Assembly (NCBI GenBank): GCA_018268355.1
Contig: JAFDWR010000001.1
Location: forward strand, 1,017,858 to 1,081,857
Length of the DNA: 64,000 nucleotides
Reading direction: 5' to 3'
Source of the DNA: Armatimonadota bacterium
Lineage (GTDB): Bacteria; Armatimonadota; Fimbriimonadia; Fimbriimonadales; Fimbriimonadaceae
A program made the position numbers and the translations under genes. The notes under the pieces are model-generated. The model searched no databases, was not told where the DNA came from, and saw only the letters and a program-made list of their open reading frames with translations. Shown here in pieces: positions 8,304 through 16,517 of this stretch; the first letter of the stretch is position 1, and each line of letters opens with the position of its first letter.

Positions 8304-9404
8304 TTAGGCGTTGGCGTAGCGGGCCATCAGCGCGGGCCAGGTCCCCTCGGTAATCGCCTCACGAATCTCCCTCATGAGCCGGGCATAGAAGGCGAGGTTG
8401 TGGAGCGAGGCCAGCCGAGCTCCGAGTGGCTCGTCCGCTCGGAATAGGTGGCGAAGGTAGGCCGCTGAATACCGCTCGGTCTGCGGGAAAATGCTGTCCG
8501 GGTCCACAGGGCCCTTCTCATGCTCCCATCGCTTTGTTCGAATGTTGATCCGGCCTTGGAGCGTGTAAAGGCAGTGGTGGCGGGCCATCCGCGTCGGGAG
8601 AACGCAATCAAACAGGTCGATGCCGCTCGCCACACCATGGAGGATGTCGCCCGGATGGCCGACGCCCATCAGGTAGCGCGGCTTGTTCTTGGGGAGGAGC
8701 GGGGCGACGTGCTGGACGACAGGGCGCTGGAGCTCGGTGGGTTCGCCGACGCTCACACCGCCGACCGCGAGTCCCTCGAACGGCAACTCGCTCATGAACT
8801 GGGCGGACTCGATCCGCAGGTCCTCATGGACGCCGCCCTGGACGATCCCAAAGACCGCCTGTCCTTCACGCCGTGCGGCGAGGTTGCGGGGCGCCCAAAG
8901 GTGGGTCCGTCGCATCGCGTCGGCGGCTTGGTCGCGGGTGCAGGGATAGGGCGGACACTCGTCGAGGCACATCGAGATGTCGACGCCGAGCTTGCCTTGG
9001 ATTTCAATCGACCGCTCGGGCGTGAGGTAGATCTCGCGGCCGTCGAGGTGGGACTTGAACCGGACGCCGTCGTCATTGATCTTGCGCATCTTGGCGAGCG
9101 ACATCACCTGGAAGCCGCCCGAGTCGGTGAGGATCGACCCCTTCCAACCCATGAACTCGTGCAAGCCGCCCATTTCCTCGACAAGGTCTTCGCCCGGCCG
9201 AAGCGAGAGGTGATAGGTGTTGCAAAGCACCTGTTCGAAGCCGAGCGCTTCAAGGTCGTCTTGGCCGATCGTCTTGACCGTCCCTTGGGTGCCAACCGGC
9301 ATGAAGGCCGGCGTTTCCACCGTGCCGTGGGGGGTGGTTAAACGACCGCGACGTGCCCCGGTGTGGGGGCACGTCGCGAGAAGCTCATAGGTGACGGTCG
9401 GCAT
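8304..9404 (-). CDS. tgt: tRNA-guanine transglycosylase
   Basis: The 366-aa TIM-barrel enzyme exchanges guanine-34 of GUN tRNAs for preQ1. Substrate residues are visible: D94 in 'ILTDSGGFQ', 'FGIVQGGVHED', 'LAVGGVSVGEP' and the nucleophile D266 in 'DLFDCVLPTRMARH'. The zinc site is abnormal. The usual Cys-x-Cys-x2-Cys is replaced by S304, F306 and T309 ('DPDSIFPQTERYS'), while the histidine ligand position is kept as H335 in 'ASLHNLAFY'. The fold is otherwise complete, so a zinc-free TGT is more likely than a dead enzyme. TATCCT lies 9 nt before the ATG, implying a very short leader. No other queuosine gene is in the window. Confidence 0.93.
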   Translation of the reverse strand: MPTVTYELLATCPHTGARRGRLTTPHGTVETPAFMPVGTQGTVKTIGQDDLEALGFEQVLCNTYHLSLRPGEDLVEEMGGLHEFMGWKGSILTDSGGFQVMSLAKMRKINDDGVRFKSHLDGREIYLTPERSIEIQGKLGVDISMCLDECPPYPCTRDQAADAMRRTHLWAPRNLAARREGQAVFGIVQGGVHEDLRIESAQFMSELPFEGLAVGGVSVGEPTELQRPVVQHVAPLLPKNKPRYLMGVGHPGDILHGVASGIDLFDCVLPTRMARHHCLYTLQGRINIRTKRWEHEKGPVDPDSIFPQTERYSAAYLRHLFRADEPLGARLASLHNLAFYARLMREIREAITEGTWPALMARYANA

Positions 9405-9428
9405 CGACCCCGGAGGATACCGCCCCGA

Positions 9429-10292
9429 CTAGTTATGCGCGAAGCCGCTCAGGTTGAAGGAGCCTGAAGCGCCGCCGGCGCTCGCAATCATGACAACGTT
9501 GGAGAACGTGAAGTTGGTGACCGGGCCCGCCTGGGTGACGTTAACTAACCCGCTTGACCCCGACCAGACTTTCGCGCCATCGTACAGATTAACCTGAATC
9601 GTGAGTCCCAGCGTAAAGAGCCCCGTCTGGTTGCCCCAAGTCACCTTCAGGATCGCTCCATTCGAGTTCTGCAATGTCCACTCCAGGCGACTCAATCCAC
9701 CGCCAAGGTCTTGTGAACCGCTATAGGTGAGGCCGCCAGACGGTGTTGCGAACGAGAGATTGGGTGGAGAGCCAGCCCCATTCCCATACAGGAGCGCATA
9801 AGCACCCGAATAGCCTCCGACGGGAACGATGGTCACGGTTGGACCAGTCGTGGTGTTGCCGGAAGTCGACACTGTGCCGGAGCCGTTCATCGATGAAGTC
9901 CAGCCGAAGTTGGATCGACCAAACTTGACCAAACCACTCGCGGCGGTCCACACGTTTCCGGGAGGGTTTGCTCCGACCGGACCGAGAGTAGGCTCGATGT
10001 ATTCGTTGGTCGCGCCACCCACGGCCAAAGGAATCTCCATGCCCTCGACAAACACGGTGCCCGGTAGAGTGATTCGAAAGACTCGGCCCGCCAGAGTTGT
10101 GGTTTCAAAGACAGTCGAACTCGCCCCCGTGGTGACGACCGTGGCCCCGCTCAGCGGGGTTGAGGAGCCCGTGTATCCGATGCCAGGAGTGAAGTCCACC
10201 GCGGTTTGGGGACTTGACGAGCCGCTTCCGCCACAGCCAAAGCTGGCGAGGACGGGAATAAGCAAAAGGACGAGCCGAGAGTGTCTGAGCAT
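9429..10292 (-). CDS. Putative lipoprotein, paralogue of the upstream gene
   Basis: The 287-aa protein starts with a signal sequence 'RLVLLLIPVLASFGCGGSGS'; C20 is the likely lipidated cysteine although the lipobox (SFGC) is imperfect. The rest is rich in Gly, Ser, Thr and Val, as expected for an extracytoplasmic beta-sandwich. Its segment 'FTPGIGYTGSSTPLSG' then 'LAGRVFRITLP' parallels 'VTPGTGYTGPVGSV' and 'LDGRIVQVKLP' of the neighbour at 10351-11196. The two are therefore tandem paralogues. A weak AAGGG precedes the ATG. Function unknown; I recognise no catalytic motif. Confidence 0.7.
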   Translation of the reverse strand: MLRHSRLVLLLIPVLASFGCGGSGSSSPQTAVDFTPGIGYTGSSTPLSGATVVTTGASSTVFETTTLAGRVFRITLPGTVFVEGMEIPLAVGGATNEYIEPTLGPVGANPPGNVWTAASGLVKFGRSNFGWTSSMNGSGTVSTSGNTTTGPTVTIVPVGGYSGAYALLYGNGAGSPPNLSFATPSGGLTYSGSQDLGGGLSRLEWTLQNSNGAILKVTWGNQTGLFTLGLTIQVNLYDGAKVWSGSSGLVNVTQAGPVTNFTFSNVVMIASAGGASGSFNLSGFAHN

Positions 10293-10350
10293 GATGGGTT
10301 TCCCTTGTTAGTGAAAGCACCCATTCCCAGAGTGCCACATGGTTCAGGTC

Positions 10351-11196
10351 TTAAAAGATGGCGACTCCGCTGAGGGTGAAGGTCCCCGTCGCGCCACCGC
10401 TGGTGGGGGTGAAGTTCAGGTTCACAAAAGTGATGTTTGCGAAGAGGGTCACGAGGCCGCCGGTGGCGTCCCATTGCTTGGTGCCCTGAATCACCTGGAC
10501 CTTGTTCGTCCCCGAAGGCGGCGAGTAGAAGGTTGTGCCGGAGGCGACGATGAAGTGGAGCTCCGTGATCGGCGTGATGCCGTTGAAGGTCCAAACGTTG
10601 TCGGTGTCGCCGTTCGGGGCCACAAAGGTGCCGACCTTCGTGAGGTTCACCAGGTTGCCGGTAAGGGTGAAGGCGGTGTTGTTCGTGAACGTAGCTTGGC
10701 CAAAGCTGGCAGACGCGAAAACCGTGCCCGGGTAGTTGGCGACTTGTCCATTGACCGCAACCTGACCATCGGCCACGCTCGTGAAGTTCGTTCCCGCGAG
10801 GATAATCGCGAAGGTGTTGGTGCCCGTCGCGAGAACCTCAACCGAGCCTTGATTTGCGGTCCACTGCTTGCCCGTGTTGAGGTCAGAGAAGGTTGCCGTC
10901 GCCCCGCCCGAACTAGGCGCGGCAAAGTTGAACTTCATCTTCTCAAAGAGCTGGATGTTGGGCAGCTTCACCTGCACGATTCGGCCATCAAGCGCGTTGA
11001 GAGTGAGGGTTTGGATGCCTCCACCCGTCGCCCGCGTGAGCGTTCCCGTCACCGATCCCACCGGGCCGGTGTAGCCCGTTCCCGGGGTTACGTTGTAGGT
11101 GCCAAGGGCGGGGTTCCCGAGAGCCTGCGGCCCAAAGTTGCACCCTGCGGCGGCGAGGGCAACGAAAAACAAAGCAAACCAGCGCATACGGCTCAT
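10351..11196 (-). CDS. Putative lipoprotein, tandem paralogue
   Basis: The 281-aa product has a textbook lipoprotein signal: 'MRWFALFFVALAAAGCNFGP' with lipobox AAGC. The start is set at ATG 11196, one base after the upstream metallopeptidase gene's stop (11198). A longer in-frame reading from 11223 exists but would put the signal peptide inside. The mature part is Thr/Gly/Asn-rich with repeated 'TGT' and 'GGAT' turns. It shares the 'PGTGYTGPVG ... LDGRI' module with the next gene. Probably cotranscribed with the genes on both sides. Function unknown. Confidence 0.7.
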   Translation of the reverse strand: MSRMRWFALFFVALAAAGCNFGPQALGNPALGTYNVTPGTGYTGPVGSVTGTLTRATGGGIQTLTLNALDGRIVQVKLPNIQLFEKMKFNFAAPSSGGATATFSDLNTGKQWTANQGSVEVLATGTNTFAIILAGTNFTSVADGQVAVNGQVANYPGTVFASASFGQATFTNNTAFTLTGNLVNLTKVGTFVAPNGDTDNVWTFNGITPITELHFIVASGTTFYSPPSGTNKVQVIQGTKQWDATGGLVTLFANITFVNLNFTPTSGGATGTFTLSGVAIF

Positions 11197-11197
11197 A

Positions 11198-11851
11198 TTA
11201 CGCCCGCTTGCGGAGGGTGTCAATGAATTCCTTCCAAAGGGTGTCGACGTCCTTGCCGGTGAACTTCTCGAACCAGGGCATCGGGTCCTCGCCTTTGCGC
11301 ATCGAGCGGTCGAGCGAGGGGATCAGCCGCAGGTCGTACTTCGAGCCCGCCCAATCGAGAAAGGTCGCCGCCGTCCCGTAGCCGTCTTGGTAGCGCGCCT
11401 TGTCGAGGTTGAGCCTTGGCCGGCGGAAGGCGGGTTCGTATTTGAGCCAGCGGATGTAGTCGGCGATGCCCTCGACAATCCAGCCGGGCGTCGTCGGCGA
11501 GCCAGGGTATTGCTGAATGACGTGGGTCAGCTCGTGGATCACGACGCCGAAGTCTTCCGGATGGTCGGTGACCCACTTCGCGCTAAAGGTGATGGTGTCG
11601 TTGGCGGTTCCTGCCGGATAGTTCAGTTTCGGACTGAAGACGAACCGGATCACCTTTGGATTCTTGTAGGAATCCGTTGCTAAAAGTGTACAGATCGTGC
11701 CATACCAAGCCTGGGCGACGCCGCGTGCCTTCTCCGCCCATGCCTTCGTCTCGGGAGCCTCCGAAACGTCGATTTCGATACGCGGGACGGGCTTCGGCGT
11801 CGAAGTCGGGTAAATCCAGCGGTCGAAGTCGGGAGGAGCAAAGAAGAGCAT
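11198..11851 (-). CDS. Basic secretory protein-like (BSP) putative metallopeptidase
   Basis: The 217-aa product carries a zinc-binding HExxH motif, 'IHELTH' with H106 and H110, followed about 16 residues later by 'WIVEGIADYIRW', the Glu-containing third-ligand helix of gluzincin-like folds. This pairing and the flanking 'HVIQQYPGSPTTPGWI' resemble plant BSP family domains (PF04450), also found in bacteria. No clear signal peptide is seen, though the short N-terminus is hydrophobic ('MLFFAPP'). TAAAAG lies 6 nt before the ATG. Peptidase activity is inferred from motif only. Confidence 0.75.
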   Translation of the reverse strand: MLFFAPPDFDRWIYPTSTPKPVPRIEIDVSEAPETKAWAEKARGVAQAWYGTICTLLATDSYKNPKVIRFVFSPKLNYPAGTANDTITFSAKWVTDHPEDFGVVIHELTHVIQQYPGSPTTPGWIVEGIADYIRWLKYEPAFRRPRLNLDKARYQDGYGTAATFLDWAGSKYDLRLIPSLDRSMRKGEDPMPWFEKFTGKDVDTLWKEFIDTLRKRA

Positions 11852-11874
11852 GTCGCCCTTTTACCCCGATGGGC

Positions 11875-12552
11875 TCAGGCGAGTTGGTCGAACGAGGTGA
11901 TCGACGGATAGTCCGCTTCGGCAGGGGCGTTTCCGGGCCGGATCGACCACCGCACGCCCAGGCCCGCCGCCGACGCGGCGTCCAGCTCGCGGACGAGGTC
12001 CGAAACAAAGGTGATCTGGTCCGGCCCGACGCCAATCTTCTCAGCGATCGTCGCATAGCTCCTTGCGTCCACCTTGGCCCCGACGGCGGTATCAAAGTGG
12101 CCCGCGATCAACGGCAGGAGGTCGCCATGGTCGCTATGACCGAAGATCAGCTTCTGGGCGAGCACGCTCCCGGAGGAGTAAATGTAAACCGGCACCCCCG
12201 CCTCGCTCCACCGGCGGAGCGCAGCGACGACGTCCGGATAAACGACGCCCTTCAGCTCGCCCGACGCATAGCCCTGAGCCCAGATTCGGCCCTGGATCGA
12301 CTTCAGTGCGGGGCTTTTGCGGTCCACGCGAATAAGGAACTGCAGGTAGTCAATCGGCGCAGTGGGAGCATCGAGCGCGGGCTCGGCGGCACGCTCTTCG
12401 GCAAGGACCTGAAGTGCCTCGAGGTTCTCGGGTTCGTCGCCGTGCGCCTCCAGATACGCGGAAAGGTGCTCCGCCGCATAGGGGAAGAGCACCCTGGCCA
12501 CGAAGTCGATCGGCGTCGTGGTTCCTTCGATGTCGAGGAGGTAAACGCTCAC
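11875..12552 (-). CDS. mtnC: Enolase-phosphatase E1, methionine salvage
   Basis: The 225-aa HAD-superfamily enzyme converts 2,3-diketo-5-methylthiopentyl-1-phosphate through an enol intermediate to the dihydroxy ketone (acireductone). The family signature 'LLDIEGTTTPIDFV' is at the N-terminus (D7-x-E9), with later HAD motifs 'YIYSSGS' and 'FVSDLVRELDAA'. The start is GTG 12552, whose GTGA overlaps the mtnD stop codon; the frame extends upstream but would only read through mtnD. Next to mtnD and mtnB it covers the middle of methionine salvage. mtnA and mtnK are not in the window. Confidence 0.9.
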   Translation of the reverse strand: MSVYLLDIEGTTTPIDFVARVLFPYAAEHLSAYLEAHGDEPENLEALQVLAEERAAEPALDAPTAPIDYLQFLIRVDRKSPALKSIQGRIWAQGYASGELKGVVYPDVVAALRRWSEAGVPVYIYSSGSVLAQKLIFGHSDHGDLLPLIAGHFDTAVGAKVDARSYATIAEKIGVGPDQITFVSDLVRELDAASAAGLGVRWSIRPGNAPAEADYPSITSFDQLA

Positions 12553-13118
12553 AGGCTGGCGAACTGCGGAGGAATGAAGTTCATGCCAAAGCAAACCGGC
12601 ATGTACCCGCTGTCCTCGCCCGATCCTGTGTAATGAGGCGTCCATCCGCCTGGGTCTTGGAAGAGCCGAATCGCGCGGATGCGGCGATTGCTGCAGAGGT
12701 CAAACCAGTGCCAGGTTCCGGCAGGAACGCGGAGCAGGTCGCCCTTCCCCACTTCAATCGCGACCACCGGACCGCCCTCTTGGGGTCGGATGTGGAAGAG
12801 GCCGTCGCCTTCGATGATGAATCGAACCTCGTCCTCGTCGTGCCAGTGCTCCTTGTTGAACTTGTTGAGCATCGTGTCGAGGTTGGGCGTGTCGGGCTTG
12901 ACGTCGATGACGTCGGCGGTGACGTAGCCACCGCTCGCCTTCAGCTCTTCAATTTCGTCGGCATAGGTGTTGAGAATGCTCTCGGCGGGAGTCTCGGAAT
13001 CCAGGTTGTGGTTGGTGTCCCATCGCTCATAGCCGATGTTGATCGTGGCGAGATAAGCCTTCGCCTCGTCGAAGTTTTCAATCACTTTGCCCGTTGCAGG
13101 AATCTTGACCGTTGCCAT
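12549..13118 (-). CDS. mtnD: Acireductone dioxygenase
   Basis: The 189-aa cupin oxidises acireductone to 2-keto-4-methylthiobutyrate and formate. Metal ligands match the family: H91 and H93 in 'KEHWHDEDEVRF', E97 and H137 in 'AGTWHWFDL'. The start ATG 13118 gives normal family length; the frame is open upstream but overlaps mtnB. A TATAGT box 12 nt upstream of the ATG suggests its own promoter in the 25-nt mtnB-mtnD gap. The stop overlaps the mtnC start. Confidence 0.93.
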   Translation of the reverse strand: MATVKIPATGKVIENFDEAKAYLATINIGYERWDTNHNLDSETPAESILNTYADEIEELKASGGYVTADVIDVKPDTPNLDTMLNKFNKEHWHDEDEVRFIIEGDGLFHIRPQEGGPVVAIEVGKGDLLRVPAGTWHWFDLCSNRRIRAIRLFQDPGGWTPHYTGSGEDSGYMPVCFGMNFIPPQFASL

Positions 13119-13130
13119 TTTTCTAATCTC

Positions 13131-13140
13131 ACTATACGAC
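13131..13140 (-). promoter_or_regulatory. -10 box of mtnD
   Basis: The minus strand reads GTCGTATAGT, with TATAGT ending 12 nt before the mtnD ATG, so the mRNA leader would be about 5-6 nt. The identical 10-mer precedes the redoxin-family gene at 21004-21013. No convincing -35 is seen. Confidence 0.45.
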
Positions 13141-13143
13141 GGC

Positions 13144-13776
13144 TCAGCCGCCCGCGTGCGTTCCCCAGCTTTGTTCTCTCGCTTCGACCTCGAAAAGGAA
13201 CTCGAGTCCCTCAACATGGCGCTTGGCCTCGGCGAGGGAATCGCCCCAGGTGTACAGTCCATGTCCGGCGAGGAGGAACGCCGGCACCGGCGGCTCGTCA
13301 CCGAGCTTCGCCTTCAGCGTTTCCACCAGGCTGGGCATGTCCTGTGAGTTCGGCACGATGGGGACCGCAATCCGCGTCTCATGCGTCTTGATCGAACCGA
13401 TCACCTTGAGCATCTCATATCCCTCCAGGTAGAGGTGGCCATCCTTGAGGAATCTTCGGGAAAGGAGCGTGTTCCACACCGAATGAACGTGCAAAATCGA
13501 GCGCGCGCCAAACGATTCCGCGATGTAAACGTGGAGCAATGCCTCCGCCGAGGGCTTGCCGGTCCCTTCGATGACGTTTAGCTCGCGATCGAGGACAATG
13601 AGGTCGCTCGGGGCCACGCTTCCCTTCTCAATGCCGCTTGGTGACATCACCCATCGCCGATCAGCACCTTCTCCGACGACGATGCTGAAGTTGCCGCCCG
13701 TGCCCGGTGCCCAGCCCTTCGAAAAGAGGAACGCCATGACCTCGGCGAGCGCCGTTCGTTCGCGCGGGAAGTTCAT
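13144..13776 (-). CDS. mtnB: Methylthioribulose-1-phosphate dehydratase
   Basis: The 210-aa class II aldolase-fold protein carries the zinc histidines H96 and H98 in 'SILHVHSVWN' and H172 in 'LAGHGLYTWG', a motif distinctive for MtnB. It dehydrates 5-methylthioribulose-1-phosphate, feeding mtnC and mtnD downstream. The ATG overlaps the murJ stop (ATGA), so it is translated from the murJ mRNA, an odd pairing of cell-wall export and methionine salvage. Confidence 0.93.
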   Translation of the reverse strand: MNFPRERTALAEVMAFLFSKGWAPGTGGNFSIVVGEGADRRWVMSPSGIEKGSVAPSDLIVLDRELNVIEGTGKPSAEALLHVYIAESFGARSILHVHSVWNTLLSRRFLKDGHLYLEGYEMLKVIGSIKTHETRIAVPIVPNSQDMPSLVETLKAKLGDEPPVPAFLLAGHGLYTWGDSLAEAKRHVEGLEFLFEVEAREQSWGTHAGG

Positions 13777-15410
13777 TCCGATTCCTCCTCCTTCTTTCGT
13801 CCTGGGAGCCGATTCATCACCTTTTCAAAGTATGCCGCCTCCTTCATCCACCACTTTTGGGCGAGGTAGAAGTAGGTCCAGCCGACCACGCACATAGCGA
13901 ATAAGAAGTAGCCCATCAAGGCGAGCTTGTGCATGTGCGACGCTGGCCGCATGAGCACCCATGCCACGCCGCCGGCGACGAGCGAGAGGACCAGGCTCTT
14001 CGTCTTGGTCACCGCAATGCGCATCGAATCGAGGGCGCCGACTTCCCGCTGGAGCGCGAAGTACAGGAAGATCGCGAGGAGCGTCGCCGCGATGTTTGTG
14101 GCCCACGGAAGCACTTGGTAGGACATCTTCATGCTCACCCCGAGCCAGCACATGCCGATGAAGGCCGCGGTCAAGCAGGTGCTGATGATGACGGGTCGCA
14201 GGGTCTGCTGCGCGCTGAAGAAGCCCCTCATGAGGACGGGCTGGACGCACCATGCGGGGATTCCCAGACAGAAAATCTGCAGCACCTCGACGGTGCGCGC
14301 GAGGTCGGCAGCGGAACTCGCTTTGCCGTAGCCATAGACCAACTTCACGATCTCGGGGGCACATCCAAAGAGCACCGCTGCCGAGGGGAAGGAGAGGAAC
14401 AACACCGTGCACAGCGTCGAGGTCACCTGGCGACGGTAGGCAGGCATGTTCTTCGTCGCGAAGAACTCGGCGAGCACGGGGAACGCCGCCATCGCGAGCG
14501 ACTGGCCGAAGATGCCGAGCGGCGCTTGCATCAGGTTGTTCGAGAGCGTCATCACCGTGTTCGTGCCGACTTCGAAGTAGCTTGCGAACTTCTGGGTGAT
14601 CATCGCGGCGACGCTGGGCAAGGAAAAGCCAAAAACCACTGGCCCGAGGAGCTTGAAGAAGCGCTTCAGCCCAGGGGTTTGGAAGTTGAAGTTCGGCGTG
14701 AAGTGGCTGCCGAGCTTCATCATCACGAGCAGCGGGATGAGGAGGTTGCCGAGCATCGCGCCGATCAGCGCGCCCCACGACATGCCCGCGATGCCGATGC
14801 CGAGCGTCGGTCCGAGGATCGCGCCGAGGATGATGCCGAAGTTATAGACATTCGGCGCGACGGCGGGGGCAACGACCCGGTTCCGTGCATAAAGTGTCGC
14901 GATGAGAACCGAGCCCACCATGAACGCAAATTGGGCCGGGAGCATGATCCGGCTCATGTGGACAATCGTGCGGATCTCGTCGGGCCCGATGGGCCGTACG
15001 CCGCCGCCCGCGAGCTTGATCGTCTTACCCGCCGACATGAACTCGGCAATCGGCACCGCGAACGCCCACGCCAGCCCAATGAGCATGGTGACAAACACCG
15101 CGGTCAGCGTTGTGACTGCCGAGAAGACGCGCCAGGCATCCTCCTTCTTGTCGGTGTGGAAGAACTCGGTGAAAATGGGCATGAAGGCGGTGCTGAGACC
15201 GCCGCCTGCGACGAGGAAAAAGATCGTGTCGGGGATCGTGACCGCGATTCGATAGGCGTCGGTGTCGATGCCAATGCCGAACTGGGAGGCCATCACGGTA
15301 TCGCGCAAGAGACCGAGCAGGCGGCTCATGAACATGGCCGCGGTGAGAATCACACTCGCCTTCGCGACGACCTTAGCTTTTGAAGACGAGGACTCCGACA
15401 AAACGGCCAT
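13773..15410 (-). CDS. murJ: Lipid II flippase
   Basis: The 545-aa polytopic MOP-superfamily protein moves lipid II across the inner membrane for peptidoglycan synthesis. The opening 'SRLLGLLRDTVMASQFG' and 'TDAYRIAVTIPD' is characteristic of MurJ/MviN, and about 14 hydrophobic segments are spread over the length. The start is placed at ATG 15410 ('MAVLSESSSS'); a longer frame from 15458 would overlap the divergent small gene. The stop overlaps mtnB. Other wall genes in the window are dacF, mltG and mpl. Confidence 0.93.
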   Translation of the reverse strand: MAVLSESSSSKAKVVAKASVILTAAMFMSRLLGLLRDTVMASQFGIGIDTDAYRIAVTIPDTIFFLVAGGGLSTAFMPIFTEFFHTDKKEDAWRVFSAVTTLTAVFVTMLIGLAWAFAVPIAEFMSAGKTIKLAGGGVRPIGPDEIRTIVHMSRIMLPAQFAFMVGSVLIATLYARNRVVAPAVAPNVYNFGIILGAILGPTLGIGIAGMSWGALIGAMLGNLLIPLLVMMKLGSHFTPNFNFQTPGLKRFFKLLGPVVFGFSLPSVAAMITQKFASYFEVGTNTVMTLSNNLMQAPLGIFGQSLAMAAFPVLAEFFATKNMPAYRRQVTSTLCTVLFLSFPSAAVLFGCAPEIVKLVYGYGKASSAADLARTVEVLQIFCLGIPAWCVQPVLMRGFFSAQQTLRPVIISTCLTAAFIGMCWLGVSMKMSYQVLPWATNIAATLLAIFLYFALQREVGALDSMRIAVTKTKSLVLSLVAGGVAWVLMRPASHMHKLALMGYFLFAMCVVGWTYFYLAQKWWMKEAAYFEKVMNRLPGRKKEEESE

Positions 15411-15431
15411 CAGTTTATCCCCCCGCACGTC

Positions 15432-15437
15432 TAAGAT
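15432..15437 (+). promoter_or_regulatory. -10-like box before the small membrane protein gene
   Basis: TAAGAT ends 7 nt before ATG 15445, the spacing expected for a leaderless transcript. No Shine-Dalgarno sequence is evident. Confidence 0.35.
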
Positions 15438-15444
15438 AAAGAGA

Positions 15445-15720
15445 ATGTTGATCGACAACCCGTTGCTCAGTTACTTTGCGGTCGCGATTGCGGCGGCGGG
15501 CGTTGCCATGATCGTCCGGTGGCTGGTGACGAAGACCGACAACCGGAAGGCCCTTGTGAATGGTCTTTTGAAAGGCGCGGTGATTGAGTTCATCGGCCTC
15601 GCGGGCATCTTCGTCTTCCAACGAACGCCCAACATCGCCACCTACTCCGCGGTGGGCGCGATTGGCCTTGGCGCCGTGCTTGGCGTGATCTTTGGTCGGC
15701 TGCTCCAGGTTCCGGATTAG
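15445..15720 (+). CDS. Small membrane protein, unknown
   Basis: The 91-aa hydrophobic protein shows about three membrane segments: 'LLSYFAVAIAAAGVAMIV', 'AVIEFIGLAGIFVF' and 'AVGAIGLGAVLGVIFG'. It has a short polar loop 'TKTDNRKALVNG' between the first two. I recognise no family. ATG 15445 is favoured because the upstream part of the frame runs antisense to murJ. It is divergent from murJ and its stop shares TTAG with the convergent rRNA pseudouridine synthase gene. Confidence 0.65.
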   Translation: MLIDNPLLSYFAVAIAAAGVAMIVRWLVTKTDNRKALVNGLLKGAVIEFIGLAGIFVFQRTPNIATYSAVGAIGLGAVLGVIFGRLLQVPD

Positions 15721-16517
15721 TTCAGCCCGACGAGCTTGCGCAGCTCTTTGACTTCCTTCTGGCCAACAAGGATGCACTCGCCCGCGCGCATCCCGCGGAG
15801 CTGGAACGGCCCGATTCGGACGCGCTTGAGCTGCTTCACTTCGTGGCCGACGCCCGAACACATCATGCGGACCTGCCGCTTGCGCCCCTCGTGGATCGTG
15901 ATTCGGAGCGCGGTAATTTGCTTTTCTTCGTCGACGTGAGCGACTTCAACCTGGGCGGGAGCCGACTTTCGACCCTCAAAAAAGACGCCGGTCCGCAGCT
16001 TCTTCAGGGCCTTCTCGCCGACAACGCCTTCAACGTGGGCAAGGTACTCCTTCTCGATGCCATAGCGCGGGTGGGCGAGGCGCAAGGCAAGCTCGCCGTC
16101 GTTGGTACAGAGCAGCAGCCCTTCGGTGTCGCGGTCAAGCCGTCCGACCGGCTTGAGCTGGACGCCGTAGTCAGGCAGATAGCGAACAATGGTGGGCCGT
16201 CGGTCGGGGTCGTCGAGGGTGGTGAGGACGCCGAGCGGCTTGTAGAGGAGGACGGTGTAGTGGCGGGCGATCCCAATCGCCTTGCCGTCGATGCGGATCT
16301 CGTCGTCGAGGGTGACCTTCACCCCCATCTCGATAACGATCTTGCCGTTGACTTCAACGCGGCCCTCTTCGATGAGCTTCTCGGCGGCGCGACGAGAGCA
16401 AAGTCCCGATTTCGCGATCCGGACGTGAAGCCTTTCCGGGCCGTCTTGTTTAGCCGAAATGGTGGGGCCTCCTGCGCCGAATCGCGACGACGCCAGCCAC
16501 ACCGAGCAGGGCGGCAC
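15717..16517 (-). CDS. rluB: rRNA pseudouridine synthase, RsuA/RluB family
   Basis: The 266-aa product has an N-terminal S4 RNA-binding domain ('RLHVRIAKSGLCSRRAAEKL') and a catalytic domain with D128 in 'PVGRLDRDTEGLLL'. 'YKPLGVLTT' and 'HEGRKRQVRMM' are further family motifs. The likely target is 23S rRNA (RluB-like), but RsuA or RluF specificity cannot be excluded. The start is uncertain: ATG 16517 overlaps dacF by 68 nt, a GTG at 16502 shortens this, and no standard start lies after the dacF stop. Last gene of the scpA-scpB-dacF-rluB operon, the same arrangement seen around scpAB in many bacteria. Confidence 0.9.
   Translation of the reverse strand: MPPCSVWLASSRFGAGGPTISAKQDGPERLHVRIAKSGLCSRRAAEKLIEEGRVEVNGKIVIEMGVKVTLDDEIRIDGKAIGIARHYTVLLYKPLGVLTTLDDPDRRPTIVRYLPDYGVQLKPVGRLDRDTEGLLLCTNDGELALRLAHPRYGIEKEYLAHVEGVVGEKALKKLRTGVFFEGRKSAPAQVEVAHVDEEKQITALRITIHEGRKRQVRMMCSGVGHEVKQLKRVRIGPFQLRGMRAGECILVGQKEVKELRKLVGLN

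Noticed and set aside
13929-15383. Long antisense frame (484 codons) across murJ
   Set aside because: Composition is rich in Arg/His/Glu as expected for the mirror of a GC-rich gene, and murJ on the other strand is clear.
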